Below, piece by piece: positions 19,706 through 29,837 of a stretch of DNA of 64,000 nucleotides. Source of the stretch: Symbiodinium natans. Its lineage: Eukaryota; Sar; Dinophyceae; Suessiales; Symbiodiniaceae. Position 1 is the first letter of the stretch; each line of letters opens with the position of its first letter. The DNA lies in the NCBI GenBank assembly GCA_905221605.1, contig CAJNDS010002734.1, positions 188,001-252,000 on the forward strand. Direction: 5' to 3'. The translations under genes were made by a program, and so were the position numbers. Below the pieces are notes generated by a model. That model made no database searches. It had not been told where the DNA came from and was given only the letters and a program-made list of their open reading frames with translations.

Positions 19706-20428
19706 TAGCGACCACATGAACCCTAACATTGGGGTCATATACCCTGGACTACTACATTTCCTATCAATGCATAGGAAGCATAACACATGCCCATGTCCCC
19801 ACGAAATCTGGCCCCAAGAAACAACAACTTGGCGCAGGCCTCCAGCCCATCATCCATCATGGCATTGCGCTAAGGCTTCCAGCTGCCCGTTACAGCAACA
19901 AGCATGGAATGCAAGTCTTTATTGTTATGTTATAATAATTATCTTTTAATCGTATTCCGGTAGTATGTTGCTGTGTTTTTGTCTGCTTACAAAGAGAGAG
20001 TGGGGCTTTGGGTTTGGGTTTAGGGTTTAGGGTTTGCTGCACATTTTCATGCCGTTCACAGGCAGCTGGAAAGCTAGCACCAGATGGAACCCTCCTTTGG
20101 AGGACCACTTTGTGCCAGGGAAATCACAGCATGGCCTAGAGAGCACCCTTCTGCCTGTTTAGGGTTTAGGGTTTAGGGTTTAGGGTTTAGGGTTTAGGGT
20201 TTGGGGTTTAGGGTTTAGCCATGTTAAGGTGCCACCTTCTGTCAGTTGGGCATTCTACGTGTGCAGCTGCGCGCTGCCTCTTCCCCACCTGGTAGCCCGG
20301 CAGCCATACTACAACGAGGGTACCAGAACCGAAAAAAAGGGTAAAGGGTGCCACTGGGCTACTAAGCCCACCTTACACATGTTGAGGTGTTCTGAGCGTC
20401 ACCATCGGCCACCTCCCACCTCCCCCTG

Positions 20429-20680
20429 CTACAGCTCCATCTTGGAGCTTGAGGGAACGAGGCCACCAGGCTGCCAGTTGGCTACAAAAAAGCTGGGAAC
20501 CGAACCTTGCCTAGCAGTGATACAGGTGTCCTTGCCAGACAGTTCCACCAAGCCTCTCATTCCACAAGCACCCCTGCCTCCAGCCAGCGGAACACGCTTC
20601 ACGAGGAAGTCTGTCGACAGCCTGCAGTCAGGCAGCAATGGTTATGATCCCCTGCACGTTGCCTCCCTAGCCTACTTGGA
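20429..20680 (-). CDS. Candidate coding island beside element A7
   Basis: The minus frame contains LPDCRLSTDFLVKRVPLAGG and ends at 20429. Removing element A7 from TGGAG/GT to CCAAG/TA joins AMTVEDTWS to RLGRQRAGDHN in frame upstream. The plus strand is also open for 156 codons here, so the strand is uncertain. Confidence 0.3.
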
Positions 20681-20816
20681 GGTTCATGGTACTTATTGAC
20701 CAATTTTTACTGTACTTCTAAGTGTACTTATAACCATATTCGGGCACTTAAGGGGCTTCTAAGTGGGTTAGAAGTACACTTATAATTGGTGAATAAGTAC
20801 CATGAACCTCCAAGTA
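20678..20816. mobile_element. MITE-like element A7 (subfamily with TACTTATTGACC arms)
   Basis: Ends CTTGGAGGTTCATGGTACTT and AAGTACCATGAACCTCCAAG, a perfect 20-base inverted repeat. The interior pairs ATTGACCAATTT with ATAATTGGTGAAT. A11 and A14 share this interior (TATAATTGG, GGGCTTATAAGT). Confidence 0.85.
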
Positions 20817-21150
20817 TCCTCAACGGTCATAGCCTTGCCCAAAGGTAAAGTCCTGCTAAGTCACTGCCGCTTTGAACAACCCTACTCTGTGACTAAACGA
20901 TCGTCTTTCAACTTCTGCGGTCGGACTTTGAATCAAACCTCTCTTCCGCAAAACTGCATCGCGAGAAGCCCGCCCAGTGTCCATCACTGACTTCACCCCA
21001 TAACTTACTGTAGGGTCCATCTTGATTGGCAACCTATGAACCAATGAAGAAGTCCCCAAACCCTAAACCCTAAACCCTAAACCCTACTTATTATCTGATT
21101 TCTAATGCGACATCGAAAACGTTTCATAGGTAACGCAGTTTCTGCAAGTA

Positions 21151-21474
21151 TTGGTCGGAATTGCTGATTTTCTCTTGTGCTCACTCTGCCGGTCTTTTGG
21201 CGCAAGAAATCTAAGAAACGCGGTTCCAAGAAACGTTCGAAAAGCACCATCAACATGCCTAAACGCTTGGCAACCCGTCAGGTTTCATGAGCCCAATCGG
21301 GTTTCTCAGTTTTTTCTCGGTGAAAACGTGACGAAAGAAAAAAACTCACGCCTCACGCGTAGAACTAGACGTCGGAAGAAGCAGAGTCCGAGATCACACA
21401 ATCGATTCTCTCCGGAAGCAGCAACCTCCGAAACTCTCCACAAACCTCTGCCCCACGCTCGCCCCAACCCTAAA
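21151..21474 (+). CDS. Candidate basic ORF, strand uncertain
   Basis: The plus frame includes NAVPRNVRKAPSTCLNAWQP and a highly basic TRRTRRRKKQSPRSHNRF stretch. The minus strand also has a protein-like frame here (QAFRHVDGAFRTFLGTAFLR). Codons after 21474 only translate CCCTAAA repeats. I cannot choose the strand with confidence. Confidence 0.25.
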
Positions 21475-21859
21475 CCCCACACCCCAAGCCCTAAACCCTT
21501 TTTGAACCCAGGCTGGACTGTAACTTGCTGGGAAGGGACCCTAAACCCTAAACCCTAAACCCTAAACCCGAAACCCTGTGCGAACCTCGATAAAGGGCCC
21601 GAAGCCGAGCTTTGCTCCCAAGCTTCAGCCCTTGGCCCAGCTCCTGGCTTGTCTGCTGCTTAGGGTTTAGGGTTTAGGGTTTAGGGTTTAGGGTTTAGGG
21701 TTTAGGGTTTAGGGTTTAGGGTTTAGGGTTTGCGGTTTATAGGGTTTAGGGTTGAGGGTTTATAGGGTTTATAGGGTTCATAGGGTTTGTAGGGTTTACA
21801 GGGTTTAAGGTTTGTAGGGTTTTTAGGGTTTATAGGGTTTCGGGTTTAGAGGGGTATAC

Positions 21860-23085
21860 AAAGGGGGATAAAATTTACTCATTCCCTAGTAACCAACAGC
21901 AAGAGTATCGGAGACTGACGAACTACAGTCTGCCGCGACTCTGACGGAATCACGTTGAAACAGACTCAAGAGCTTCTTGCTCGCGCAGTCTTCCGAAATC
22001 AGATGGGTCATGACTAGTTCTTCTCGAGAAAGATTATATTTGATGGGTCATGATTAGTTCTTCTTGAGAAAGAAGTGTTGAGTCAAGTTGGGTTTTGGGT
22101 CACGAACTGTCCGCCCGTGGGAGGGGTGCAGGGGCAGCCAAGCGCCAGTGAAGCAAGCAGCTGGGGCGCTCTGGCTAAGTTCAGGAGCCGATAAGAAGCA
22201 TCTGCTGAGTCATGGGTCACGGAAGCTTCTAATCTGAAGGGCAGGTGAGCGAAGGGAAGACCCTAAACCCTAAACCCTAAACACTAAACGCTAAACCCTC
22301 AACCCTAAACCCTACCCCCAAGTTGGGTGGATACCCGCCTATGCCTGAAACATCCTCAAGCCACGATCTCGAAAACACGCGCCGCAGCGTGAAACTCGCC
22401 AAACCCTTGAAACTTCTAAGCCCAAATGTGCGACCCAACCGACCCAACCAACCCTAAACCCTAAACCCTGTTGAAACCGGACAAAACCCTAAACCCTAAA
22501 CCCTGAACCCTAAACCCTAAACCAGGGGTGCCAAAAATCTAGGCCGGCCAATGGCCCATGCTCATGATACCAAACATCCTGGACGTCGAACGAACCCGAG
22601 GCTGACACCTAAACCCTGAACCCTAAACCCTAAACCCTAAACCCTAAACCCTAAACCCCACTCATACACATGAGGCGTCCTGCAAGGGCGGCAAAATGCA
22701 ATCAATAAATTCTCTCTCTCTCTCTCTCTCTCACGTCTCTACACACAAACAAACGCCACCCCCACGAACAAGAAATAAGTAGTCGATTTGGGGGAGTCCG
22801 AAACTATAGGGGGTACCTGATTGGGGTCTTTAAAACAAGGGTGCTGACTGCGAGGCGCGCTATTTAGGGCTTAGGGTTGCCATTGTATAGCTCGTCTTTC
22901 GTGCTTTGCATGTCAGAAGATGCTAACTGCCATAGGAGTCTGGCGTTGCAGTCAGTCCGTCAACTTCGAAGTCAACCCTGGACTCTAGCACCGGCCACAG
23001 GCATACGATTCAGGTACACTTGGCTTACATATGAAGGACCATGGACAGATTGAGCTCGGGTCCTCCACCTCTGCTTCCGTCAACT
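21860..23085. other. No clear gene
   Basis: A tandem pair of about 50 bp (GATGGGTCATGACTAGTTCT at 22003 and GATGGGTCATGATTAGTTCT at 22044), heptamer arrays at 22260-22315, 22450-22525 and 22605-22662, and a CT microsatellite at 22707-22732. No supported coding. Confidence 0.5.
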
Positions 23086-23088
23086 CGG

Positions 23089-23283
23089 CTAGATCTTGCG
23101 GGACACGTACCTCCTGCAGCTCTCAGCTCCAAGCAAGACGCCACTCCACCCTTCGGTTTCGATCTGAAGTACTGGCTCGCATCCCTGTCTCCTAGCCTCC
23201 TGCGCCAATCGTAGTTTGAGGTCGTCCTGATGTTTCAAACTACGTGACCAGACGCTGATCGCACATGGGTGGCTTTTGTGCAT
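23089..23283 (-). CDS. Candidate downstream exon of the dsRBD gene
   Basis: The minus frame includes SLKHQDDLKLRLAQEARRQG and LQIETEGWSGVLLGAESCRR. It lies 35 bp past the dsRBD ORF stop, in the same sense, after a possible CTGAAAG acceptor. It may be a spliced continuation of that gene or a separate short ORF. Confidence 0.35.
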   Translation of the reverse strand: MHKSHPCAISVWSRSLKHQDDLKLRLAQEARRQGCEPVLQIETEGWSGVLLGAESCRRYVSRKI

Positions 23284-23317
23284 CCTTTCAGGGAATCCCT
23301 GCCAATCCTGCCAAAAG

Positions 23318-24163
23318 CTAGAGCATGCCAGAGATGCGAAATGCCTCCATCTGCGGGCAAGAAGCCGGGAGACTGTCTTGATCAGGGCTCACCTCGCGCT
23401 TGTCCGCCGGAGCTGTCGCCTCCTCCTCCAAAGCGTCCGTCGTGTCGGCGGTGTGTGCTGAGACGGCTGAGACACTTGGGACACTCAGGGCACTTGGGGC
23501 ACTTGTGCGGGTCTGGCTGGCGGCGACGGCGGATGCCCAAAGCGGCTGAAGCTCGGGGCATTCCTGCAGTGCCTGGCGCGCTGCACTCTGCTCAGCTGCC
23601 TTCTTTGGGCCACAGATTGCAGGCCCGCTGATTTTCTGCGTGCGGCCGTCCATTGTCAGAATGACAGTGGACTTGAAAACGGGCTTGTTCTCCTGCTCTC
23701 CAGTATTTAGGGTCTCAAACTCCATGTCTGCCTTCGTAACGCTGCGCTGCAGTACCTTCGTCATAAACTGTGACAAAATGCTCTTATAATTCGTTGGATC
23801 TGAATCTGCCAAGGCTGCTGGGGTGGCGGCGGAGATGTCTCCTGCTGCCTCGTCGTCTGATGCCGCTGCTGGAGGTACTCCAGCAGCGGCCTCCTGCGCT
23901 AAGATCTGGTCCCAGTCTTGCAATAAACTCATGGCAGCTTTGTGCCGCGAGTTCGCTTCGGAATAGCCCGTGGCCTGCCTTGTATACTCGCCATGTATCA
24001 TTCGGACAGTCACGGTCGAGTGAAAGGACATGTCATCCAAGGCATTCACGTCTGCGGACGTGTCGCGCGTCTCGTGTGTCAGGCTCATGTCGGAAAGTGG
24101 TTGCCCCAGAGCTTTTCCCAGAGTTTCGGCCAAAAGTGTCATTCCTTCCTCCACATCGGCCAT
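23318..24163 (-). CDS. Double-stranded-RNA-binding-domain protein
   Basis: This uninterrupted 281-codon ORF starts in a good context (AGCCATGG). Residues 125-203 resemble a DRBM: an N-terminal helix (NYKSILSQFMTKVLQ), a beta segment (KPVFKSTVILTMDG), then GPKKAAEQSAARQAL, the lysine-containing helix that contacts the RNA groove. Residues 45-85 resemble the second half of another DRBM (FHSTVTVRMIHGEY, HKAAMSLL). The tail is Ser/Ala/Thr-rich and likely disordered. The family includes RNA-processing and silencing cofactors, but no catalytic domain is present, so the exact role is unknown. Several AG dinucleotides just upstream could accept a trans-spliced leader. It is intron-free, unlike its neighbours, so a retrocopy origin is possible. 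Confidence 0.65.
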   Translation of the reverse strand: MADVEEGMTLLAETLGKALGQPLSDMSLTHETRDTSADVNALDDMSFHSTVTVRMIHGEYTRQATGYSEANSRHKAAMSLLQDWDQILAQEAAAGVPPAAASDDEAAGDISAATPAALADSDPTNYKSILSQFMTKVLQRSVTKADMEFETLNTGEQENKPVFKSTVILTMDGRTQKISGPAICGPKKAAEQSAARQALQECPELQPLWASAVAASQTRTSAPSALSVPSVSAVSAHTADTTDALEEEATAPADKREVSPDQDSLPASCPQMEAFRISGML

Positions 24164-24525
24164 GGCTTGACTCTGCCGAAATGTGCTCAGCTACTTTGTG
24201 TGCGAGTTGGGGTCACACGACTGCATGCCAACGAGCCACCTTAAACCCTAAACCCTGAACCCTAAACCCTAAACCCTAAACCCTAAGACCTGGTGTGGCA
24301 CAGTGTGTTTGACAACTTTCGGTGAGCCGGATCGGCTTCAGTAACAGTCAAAGCACCCTACAGAACCCTAAAGTACGTCGCACGCCACGCGACCACGCGT
24401 TTAGGGTTTCGGGATTAGAGCTTATATTCAAGGCGCCCACGGGACCTACCGTGCGCTGCTAAGTGGTATAGGTGTCGTCAGAACCCAAAGCCTGCTTTGT
24501 TGTTCGCTACCGAATAACCCAGGTC

Positions 24526-24804
24526 CTATACAACCCGAAGCTTTAGGCCCTGTATTACACGCAGCCCTAAGCCTTCTAGTAGTAACCGACACACACGTAG
24601 GTTCAGGGTTCTGATAAGGTGCACGCCACACCATTTTTCCGACAACGTAGAGAGCCAGCCCAGCCGTCTCATGTTGCATGAGACTGCTGCAGCCTTGAGA
24701 ACATCATCTCGTTTCTGGCCTACACCTTTGGGGTTACAAAATTGATATTTATACCTGAGGTTATCTGGGTTGAGGGCTTTGAGTTGGCGATATGCATGTA
24801 TCAA
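24526..24804 (-). CDS. Candidate coding island
   Basis: The minus ORF includes CNMRRLGWLSTLSEKWCGVH, with flanking KYQFCNPKGVGQKRDDVLKA. Composition is plausible, but there is no recognised domain and no clear splice signals. Confidence 0.3.
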   Translation of the reverse strand: MIHAYRQLKALNPDNLRYKYQFCNPKGVGQKRDDVLKAAAVSCNMRRLGWLSTLSEKWCGVHLIRTLNLRVCRLLLEGLGLRVIQGLKLRVV

Positions 24805-24961
24805 AGCTATATGACTGCTTGCGGATCAGGAGAAACCAAGGTTTGCCATGTCATCGACGCTGCCTGAGCAGGAAGACTAGGCATGTACTGGACGCAAAAG
24901 GCGGTTTAGGGCTTAGGGTTTAGGCAAATCTCTATGACATCTCTGCAGTTGCATGCGACTG

Positions 24962-25075
24962 TCTCGTGCCTTTGCCTTTGTCGGGCACGCTTCTCTGCCC
25001 GCGCGGAAGGCTTCTTCTGGATCCGCATGGCCGGAACAGTTTCGCGATGACCCCTGGGCTCGAGCGGGATCTTGG
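24962..25075 (-). CDS. Arg/Lys-rich exon
   Basis: One minus frame reads RETVPAMRIQKKPSARAEKR then ARQRQRHETVACNC. Strongly basic. It lies between heptamer fragments at 24901-24925 and 25093-25160. Unrecognised. Confidence 0.35.
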
Positions 25076-25727
25076 GTTATATTCGGGGATCCCCTAAACC
25101 CTAACCCTAAATGTGGAATACCCTAAACCCTAAACCCTAAGCCCTAAAACCCTAAACCCGTGCAGGAAAAAGCTGGTCCAGCCCTCTCTGTGCGAGCCAG
25201 GATGCTTGCTCTTGGAAGTGCGCTGGTTGCTGTATGGTCCTCCGGTTTAGGGTTTAGGGTTTAGGGTTTACCTTCAAAAAACCCTAAACCTACATTGTTG
25301 CAGGCTCTTTCTTAAAAGAAATCCTGAGAGGACTCCTAGGTAACCTACAAAAAAGTATGGTTTGGGTTCGTAAGGCAGCGTTTATGGGCGACAAGATCAA
25401 CTAAGATGGGCACAATTTTTAATCCACAAAGAACAAGCCATACACATGTTTACCCAAACAGATCGCCGTGCCAGGTGACAAAAAAAGTACAGAGTAGTTG
25501 TTATCATTTAAAACGAGAAAGAAAAGACAATGAGATATCAGCAATAACAATAGACATGAAACATTTTTTAATGCACTGGATAAAAACATGAAGCTAATTC
25601 ATGATGTTTATGAACCCCCACAAATAAGGAGAAAGCTTGAACAGTTCTGGCAGCTGCGGGCAGTACAGTGTAATATATACATATATATATATATGTACAT
25701 ACATACATACATACGTACATACATACT

Positions 25728-25860
25728 TGAGGGTGACGGATCGGAAGGAAAAGCTCATGGAGGGAGTCCAGGAGACCATGGCCTCGGGAAAGAGGCGCGT
25801 TAGGGCTTCGGCTGATCAAGGACAGGACAAGCCCCAGGCCCCGAGTACATGCACATGTTA
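25728..25860 (+). CDS. Candidate plus-strand exon
   Basis: The plus frame reads RVTDRKEKLMEGVQETMASG then KRRVRASADQGQDKPQAP. It lies between two TA-rich microsatellites. The minus strand is partly open too (LHELFLPIRHPQ), so the strand is not secure. Confidence 0.3.
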
Positions 25861-26129
25861 AAATACATACACAAATAAATACACGTAAACATAAGTATGG
25901 ATATAAATAAATAAACACACAAAAAATAATATGTATGTATGTATATATATATATATATGCTACACCCCCCCCCCCAAAGATCTACCCTTTTTCATACATT
26001 TATGCATTTCTAAACCCTACCTTGACTCTTTCTCAGCATGAGCACTATAAGAAATATCTGGTCTTACAAAGTGATTACATAGAGCTACTGTGTGGAGGTG
26101 ACACTCAGGCGTTCTCCTAGGCTTTCCGG

Positions 26130-27000
26130 TATAGGGTTTAGGGCGAGGGCTACAGGTATTGAAATTCTTAACCCAAAAACCTTAACATGAACCCCTCCTG
26201 AGTTTAGGGTTTGCAAGTTTAGAACTGAGGCACTCCGACGTGCGTACAGGGTGCTGTCAACACAAATCTCAAACTCCAAACTCGGTCTCCGACTTAAGTA
26301 CAGGGTGCGGTTCAACACAAACCTCAACCTGTATACCAAGAAACCTGAAGATCCAAGCATACTACAATTCTGAGGCGCGTTGTATGTTTGTTCTGCACAG
26401 ATGGTGGGTATATTCCATATCAGTGCAGCTCGTACCACAGAGCAACCTTACGTACCGAGCATGCATCTTATCAACAGTAAATTCTAAACCGTAATTACTA
26501 AAACTAAAAAGAATGGAAATCAATGGGAATCCTGTGAATCTTAGTGGAAATCTTATTAAGTTGAGTAGAAATCCTTTCAATATGAATAGAAACCATATTT
26601 AAAATATGAATGGACACCATAATAATCAAAAATAATGAAACATGCATGGACACAGATGAGAATCCTGTGAAAACATATAGAGGACCCTATTAAAATACAA
26701 AGGAAGTAGAGGTTTTTCATAGGGACAACCAAGGAAACAGTTTATTAAGGAAAAACAACGTAACAGAGCCACACTTAATACGAATTCGAGCAAATTCAGA
26801 AGAACTCCTGCGAAAAGTCGTGTGAATCATGTGAAAGTATAGAGGCAAAAGAAAAGACCCCCCCCCCCCCCCTGTGCCAGCAACTGGGCTGCGAGCCATT
26901 GCGAGCATTACAAACACAAATGGTCAAGTATACTTCGAGTGGAATGTCTGCGAATACATATGACCTTGAGCGACATCACGAGATCTACTTCTGAGACTTT
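26130..27000. other. A-rich region without supported genes
   Basis: Contains two related units (TACAGGGTGC near 26246 and 26301) and diverged GAAATC/GAATCCTGTGAA units at 26510-26660. A C tract lies at 26858-26872. Heptamers are nearly absent, unlike most of the window. Confidence 0.45.
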
Positions 27001-27003
27001 ACA

Positions 27004-27088
27004 TCAATCGGGGGCCGGATTGAAGATTGAAGATTCCCGGAAAACTTTTTGCTGGGAATCTTCAATCTTCAATCCGGCCCCCGATTGA
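27004..27088. repeat. Perfect 35-bp hairpin
   Basis: TCAATCGGGGGCCGGATTGA through TTCCC (27004-27038) is followed by a 15-base loop and its exact complement (27054-27088). It contains two TTGAAGA units per arm. It is not related to families A-N by eye. Confidence 0.9.
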
Positions 27089-27364
27089 ATTTCAATCGTT
27101 TCAATCGTTTTTCAATCGGGCTCACGGTTAATATACGACCACTTACATATTAAGATGGCCCCCCACCCCCAACCCTAAAACCCTAAAACACACCCAAAAC
27201 ATTAAAACAAAAAAAAAGGAAGATCTTTGGGGGAGGGGGTACCATATATATATATATATATATATACCGTATATATATATACCATATATATATATACCAT
27301 ATATATATATATACCATATATATATATATCTACCGATATATCTATCGATCGATATATCGTCCCA

Positions 27365-27440
27365 GAAGGACGCCCCGCCAAAACCGGACCTCGGCCTGCA
27401 GCGCTTGCAGAGCCGTTGCGACCTCTTTGCCTCGGAGTAC
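27365..27440 (-). CDS. Short helical exon
   Basis: One minus frame reads LRGKEVATALQALQAEVRFW then RGVLLG, between the TA tract (27243-27350) and the long TTTGGGG/TTTAGGG array starting near 27480. Unrecognised. Confidence 0.35.
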
Positions 27441-28042
27441 ACCAGGGAACCGGAGTTGGGTTCCGTTTTTTTGGGGGTGGGTAGGGTTTGGGGTTTGGGG
27501 TTTGGGGTTTGGGGTTTGGGGTTTGGGGTTTGGGGTTTAGGGTTAGGGTTTAGGGTTTAGGGTTTAGGGTTTAGGGTTTAGGGTTTAGGGTTTAGGGTTT
27601 AGGGTTTAGGGTTCAGGGTTCAGGGTTCAAGGTTCAGGGTTTGGGGCTGCCCCGGAACTTCTGATACTTGAATGTGCACGGGCCCTAAACCTGCTCAGAA
27701 CCCTACTTCTTATAAGTAACCCTAAACCCTAAACCCTAAACCCTAAACCCTAAACCCTAAACCCTAAACCCTAAACCCTAAACCCTAAACCCTAAAGGTC
27801 ATCTTGGGGTGAGGTACTGGCAGGCTCTCGGCATGCTTTTGAAGTGGTCTTACACCGTTATTGGCTCTACGTCGGCACAGCTATGTCGGCTACCCAAGAA
27901 GGGGACATACTCTCCAGAGTCTAGAGAGCTGCAAGACTAGGGTTTAGGGTTTAGGGTTTAGGGTTTAGGGTTTAGGGTTTAGGGTTTGGGGTTTGGGGTT
28001 TAGGGTTTAGCGTTTCGGGTTTAGAGTTTAGGCCCAAGAAGT

Positions 28043-28166
28043 CTAAAATGCAGCCACCACTGGCCTCTCCAGCTTCTTCTGCAGTGCAGACCGGGCGTTG
28101 TTGTCGCGCTGAGAGCTGTCCCAGTGGTTGCGGCGCCCGGCTTCCCGATCGTTTTGGCGCCAGTTG
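28043..28166 (-). CDS. Terminal exon of the same gene
   Basis: After a GCAGGCAG acceptor the frame reads NWRQNDREAGRRNHWDSSQR then DNNARSALQKKLERPVVAAF and a stop at 28043-28045. The intron joining it to 28253-28440 is 86 bp and made of CCCTAAA-type units in sense. This is one of the two clearest cases here of a telomere-like array acting as an intron. Confidence 0.7.
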
Positions 28167-28252
28167 CTGCCTGCGGGTTTAGGGTTTAGGGCTTAGGGCT
28201 TAGGGCTTAGGGCTTAGGGTTTAGGGATTAGGGTTTAGGGTTTAGGGGTTAC

Positions 28253-28440
28253 TGTGCATCAAGCTGCGCGTTTCTGTGTACATGTTTGGCCGGCCCAAAG
28301 CCGCCTCCACCCCATCGAGGCTGCTTGTCCCATTTCTGCCATGAGTAATCCCATTTCTGATTGTCCTCAGGGGCCACGACACAGCAAAATGGACCCATCA
28401 GATGCTGACGGAAGGTAACTCTATAGGGATCCGAACCCAT
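28253..28440 (-). CDS. Penultimate exon, Trp/Gly-rich protein
   Basis: The minus frame encodes SDPYRVTFRQHLMGPFCCVV then APEDNQKWDYSWQKWDKQPR and WGGGGFGPAKHVHRNAQLDA. It ends at a GT donor (CACA/GTAACC). Its outgoing phase (two bases) fits the next exon at 28043-28166 (one base), giving AQLDAH-NWRQNDREAG. The W/G/K/Q-rich composition recalls RNA-binding tails; no domain is recognised. Confidence 0.65.
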
Positions 28441-28644
28441 GGCCAAAAAGTATGCATGCATGATGAAGAAGATGATGATGACACATATATACACACACAC
28501 ACCTAGTTCTATTTATGCTTGTACTTATACTTATGTATTCTGTATTTACCTACAAAATCGATATAACATGTACGTGTATAGTATATGTACATTTGTGAGG
28601 ACACAGCTTGAGCGCTGAACTGTAGGGCACATACGTACACGTCC

Positions 28645-28740
28645 ACGTACTTGCAGCTTCTCTTCAACTTTTGTCAAAGGTACGCAGGCCCGTCCTCGTA
28701 ATCCCAGCCTCCCTTTTTCGCTGTTGACTGGCCTCGCGTC
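28645..28740 (-). CDS. Probable exon ending at a GTACGT donor
   Basis: One minus frame reads RGRACVPLTKVEEKLQ, then a consensus donor CAA/GTACGT. Another frame (QRKREAGITRTGLRTF) is open as well. It lies upstream in sense of the 28-kb gene and may belong to it. Confidence 0.35.
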
Positions 28741-28774
28741 GAGGCAAAAAAGGCAAAAACAAAAACCAAACCCT

Positions 28775-28945
28775 AAACCTTATAAACCCCCAAAACCCTA
28801 AAAGACCTACATATACCCCATAAACCCTATATACCCTATAAACCCTGTAAACCCTCAAAACCCTCAAAACCCTCAAAACCCTCAACACCCTCAAAACCCT
28901 CAAAACCCTCAAAAACCCTCAAAACCCTCAAAACCCTCAAAACCA
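28775..28945 (+). repeat. CCCTATAAA to CCCTCAAAA nonamer array
   Basis: The array changes along its length from TATAAACCC to CTCAAAACC units, about fifteen in all. A different derivative of the telomere-like unit from its neighbours. Confidence 0.85.
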
Positions 28946-29035
28946 TTTTTTTGCAGCCCGAGTCGCTGCTTTCGGCCTTATGCGCCCGGCCCAGGAGCTT
29001 GGCCATTTTCAAGGCCTGGCATCGCCCCGGGCAAG

Positions 29036-29370
29036 GATTAGGGTTTAGGGTTAGGGTTTATAGGGTTTAGGGTTTAGGGTTTAGGGTTTAGGGTTTAGGG
29101 TTTAGGGTTTAGGGGTTATTAGGGGTTTAGGGTTTAGGGGTGTTTAGGGGGTTTAGGGGGTTTAGGGGGTTATTAGGGTTTAGGGGTTTAGGGGGTTTAG
29201 GGGGTTTAGGGGGTTTAGGGGTTTAAGGGGCTTAGGGGGTTTAGGGTTTAGGGGGCCTAGGGGTTTAGGGGTTTAGGGGGGTTTAGGGGTTTAGGGGGTT
29301 TAGGGGTGTTTAGGGGTTTTTAGGGGTTTAGGGGGTTTAGGGGGTTTAGGGGTTTAGGGGTTTAGGGTGC
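29036..29370 (+). repeat. G-expanded TTTAGGGG/TTTAGGGGG array
   Basis: More than 300 bp of TTTAGGG units with four to six G. Unlike other arrays, unit length is irregular. Potential for G-quadruplex formation on the plus strand. Confidence 0.9.
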
Positions 29371-29475
29371 ATCGCCCCCGTGCAAGGATTAAAACCCTCA
29401 GCTGCAGCATGTCTCACCCTTCCCCCTGTTCAGGGTTTGGGCTTTATGTAGGGTTTAGGGCATAGGTCTGTATGT

Positions 29476-29682
29476 TTATTTATGACATCGATTGCTGAGG
29501 CACTTCGTGTGCTTGCAGGCTACTGGTTCCCCCATGGCGAAGGACTCAGTCTTCCGCAATTCTGCCCGAAAGGCCTTGCTATTGTCCGGCTCGTTGCTTG
29601 AGGCAAGGTCGACCTGTTCGTCGCCATCCTCATCGCCCTCGCCGTCCTTGCAGCGCACTCCACAAGATCGCTCCGCGGGCAA
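29476..29682 (-). CDS. Acidic exon of unknown gene
   Basis: The minus frame reads DGEGDEDGDEQVDLASSNEP then DNSKAFRAELRKTESFAMGE and ends at a stop at 29476. The acidic-to-charged composition is protein-like. The intron element H1 (29717-29833) lies just upstream. Confidence 0.5.
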   Translation of the reverse strand: MPAERSCGVRCKDGEGDEDGDEQVDLASSNEPDNSKAFRAELRKTESFAMGEPVACKHTKCLSNRCHK

Positions 29683-29716
29683 CGGAGCATTACGGCGGGC
29701 TCTCGCTCAGGCTATC

Positions 29717-29833
29717 CTACTATTTGCTCAAGAGAATAAAAAAAAGAACATTTTCTTATAGCGGCAATATAGGGATTAATTTGTTGTTTTTTATTTATAT
29801 TTTGGGCCGGGGGGGTTCTTAAGCAAATAGTAG
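29717..29833. mobile_element. Family H element H1 with TATC direct repeat
   Basis: Ends CTACTATTTGCTCAAG and CTTAAGCAAATAGTAG are inverted. TATC occurs immediately outside both ends (29713-29716, 29834-29837), a 4-bp target-site duplication. On the minus strand this makes a GA-AG intron after CTGCAA. Confidence 0.85.
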
Positions 29834-29837
29834 TATC

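Noticed and set aside
10950-28250. rRNA, tRNA or snRNA genes
   Set aside because: I looked for tRNA-like B boxes and conserved rRNA cores and found nothing I could support. Without a covariance search a small RNA gene cannot be excluded.
28664-28912. RVLRVLRVLRVYRVYRVY repeat protein
   Set aside because: It translates the nonamer array 28775-28945. Only the left end (28645-28740) may be coding.
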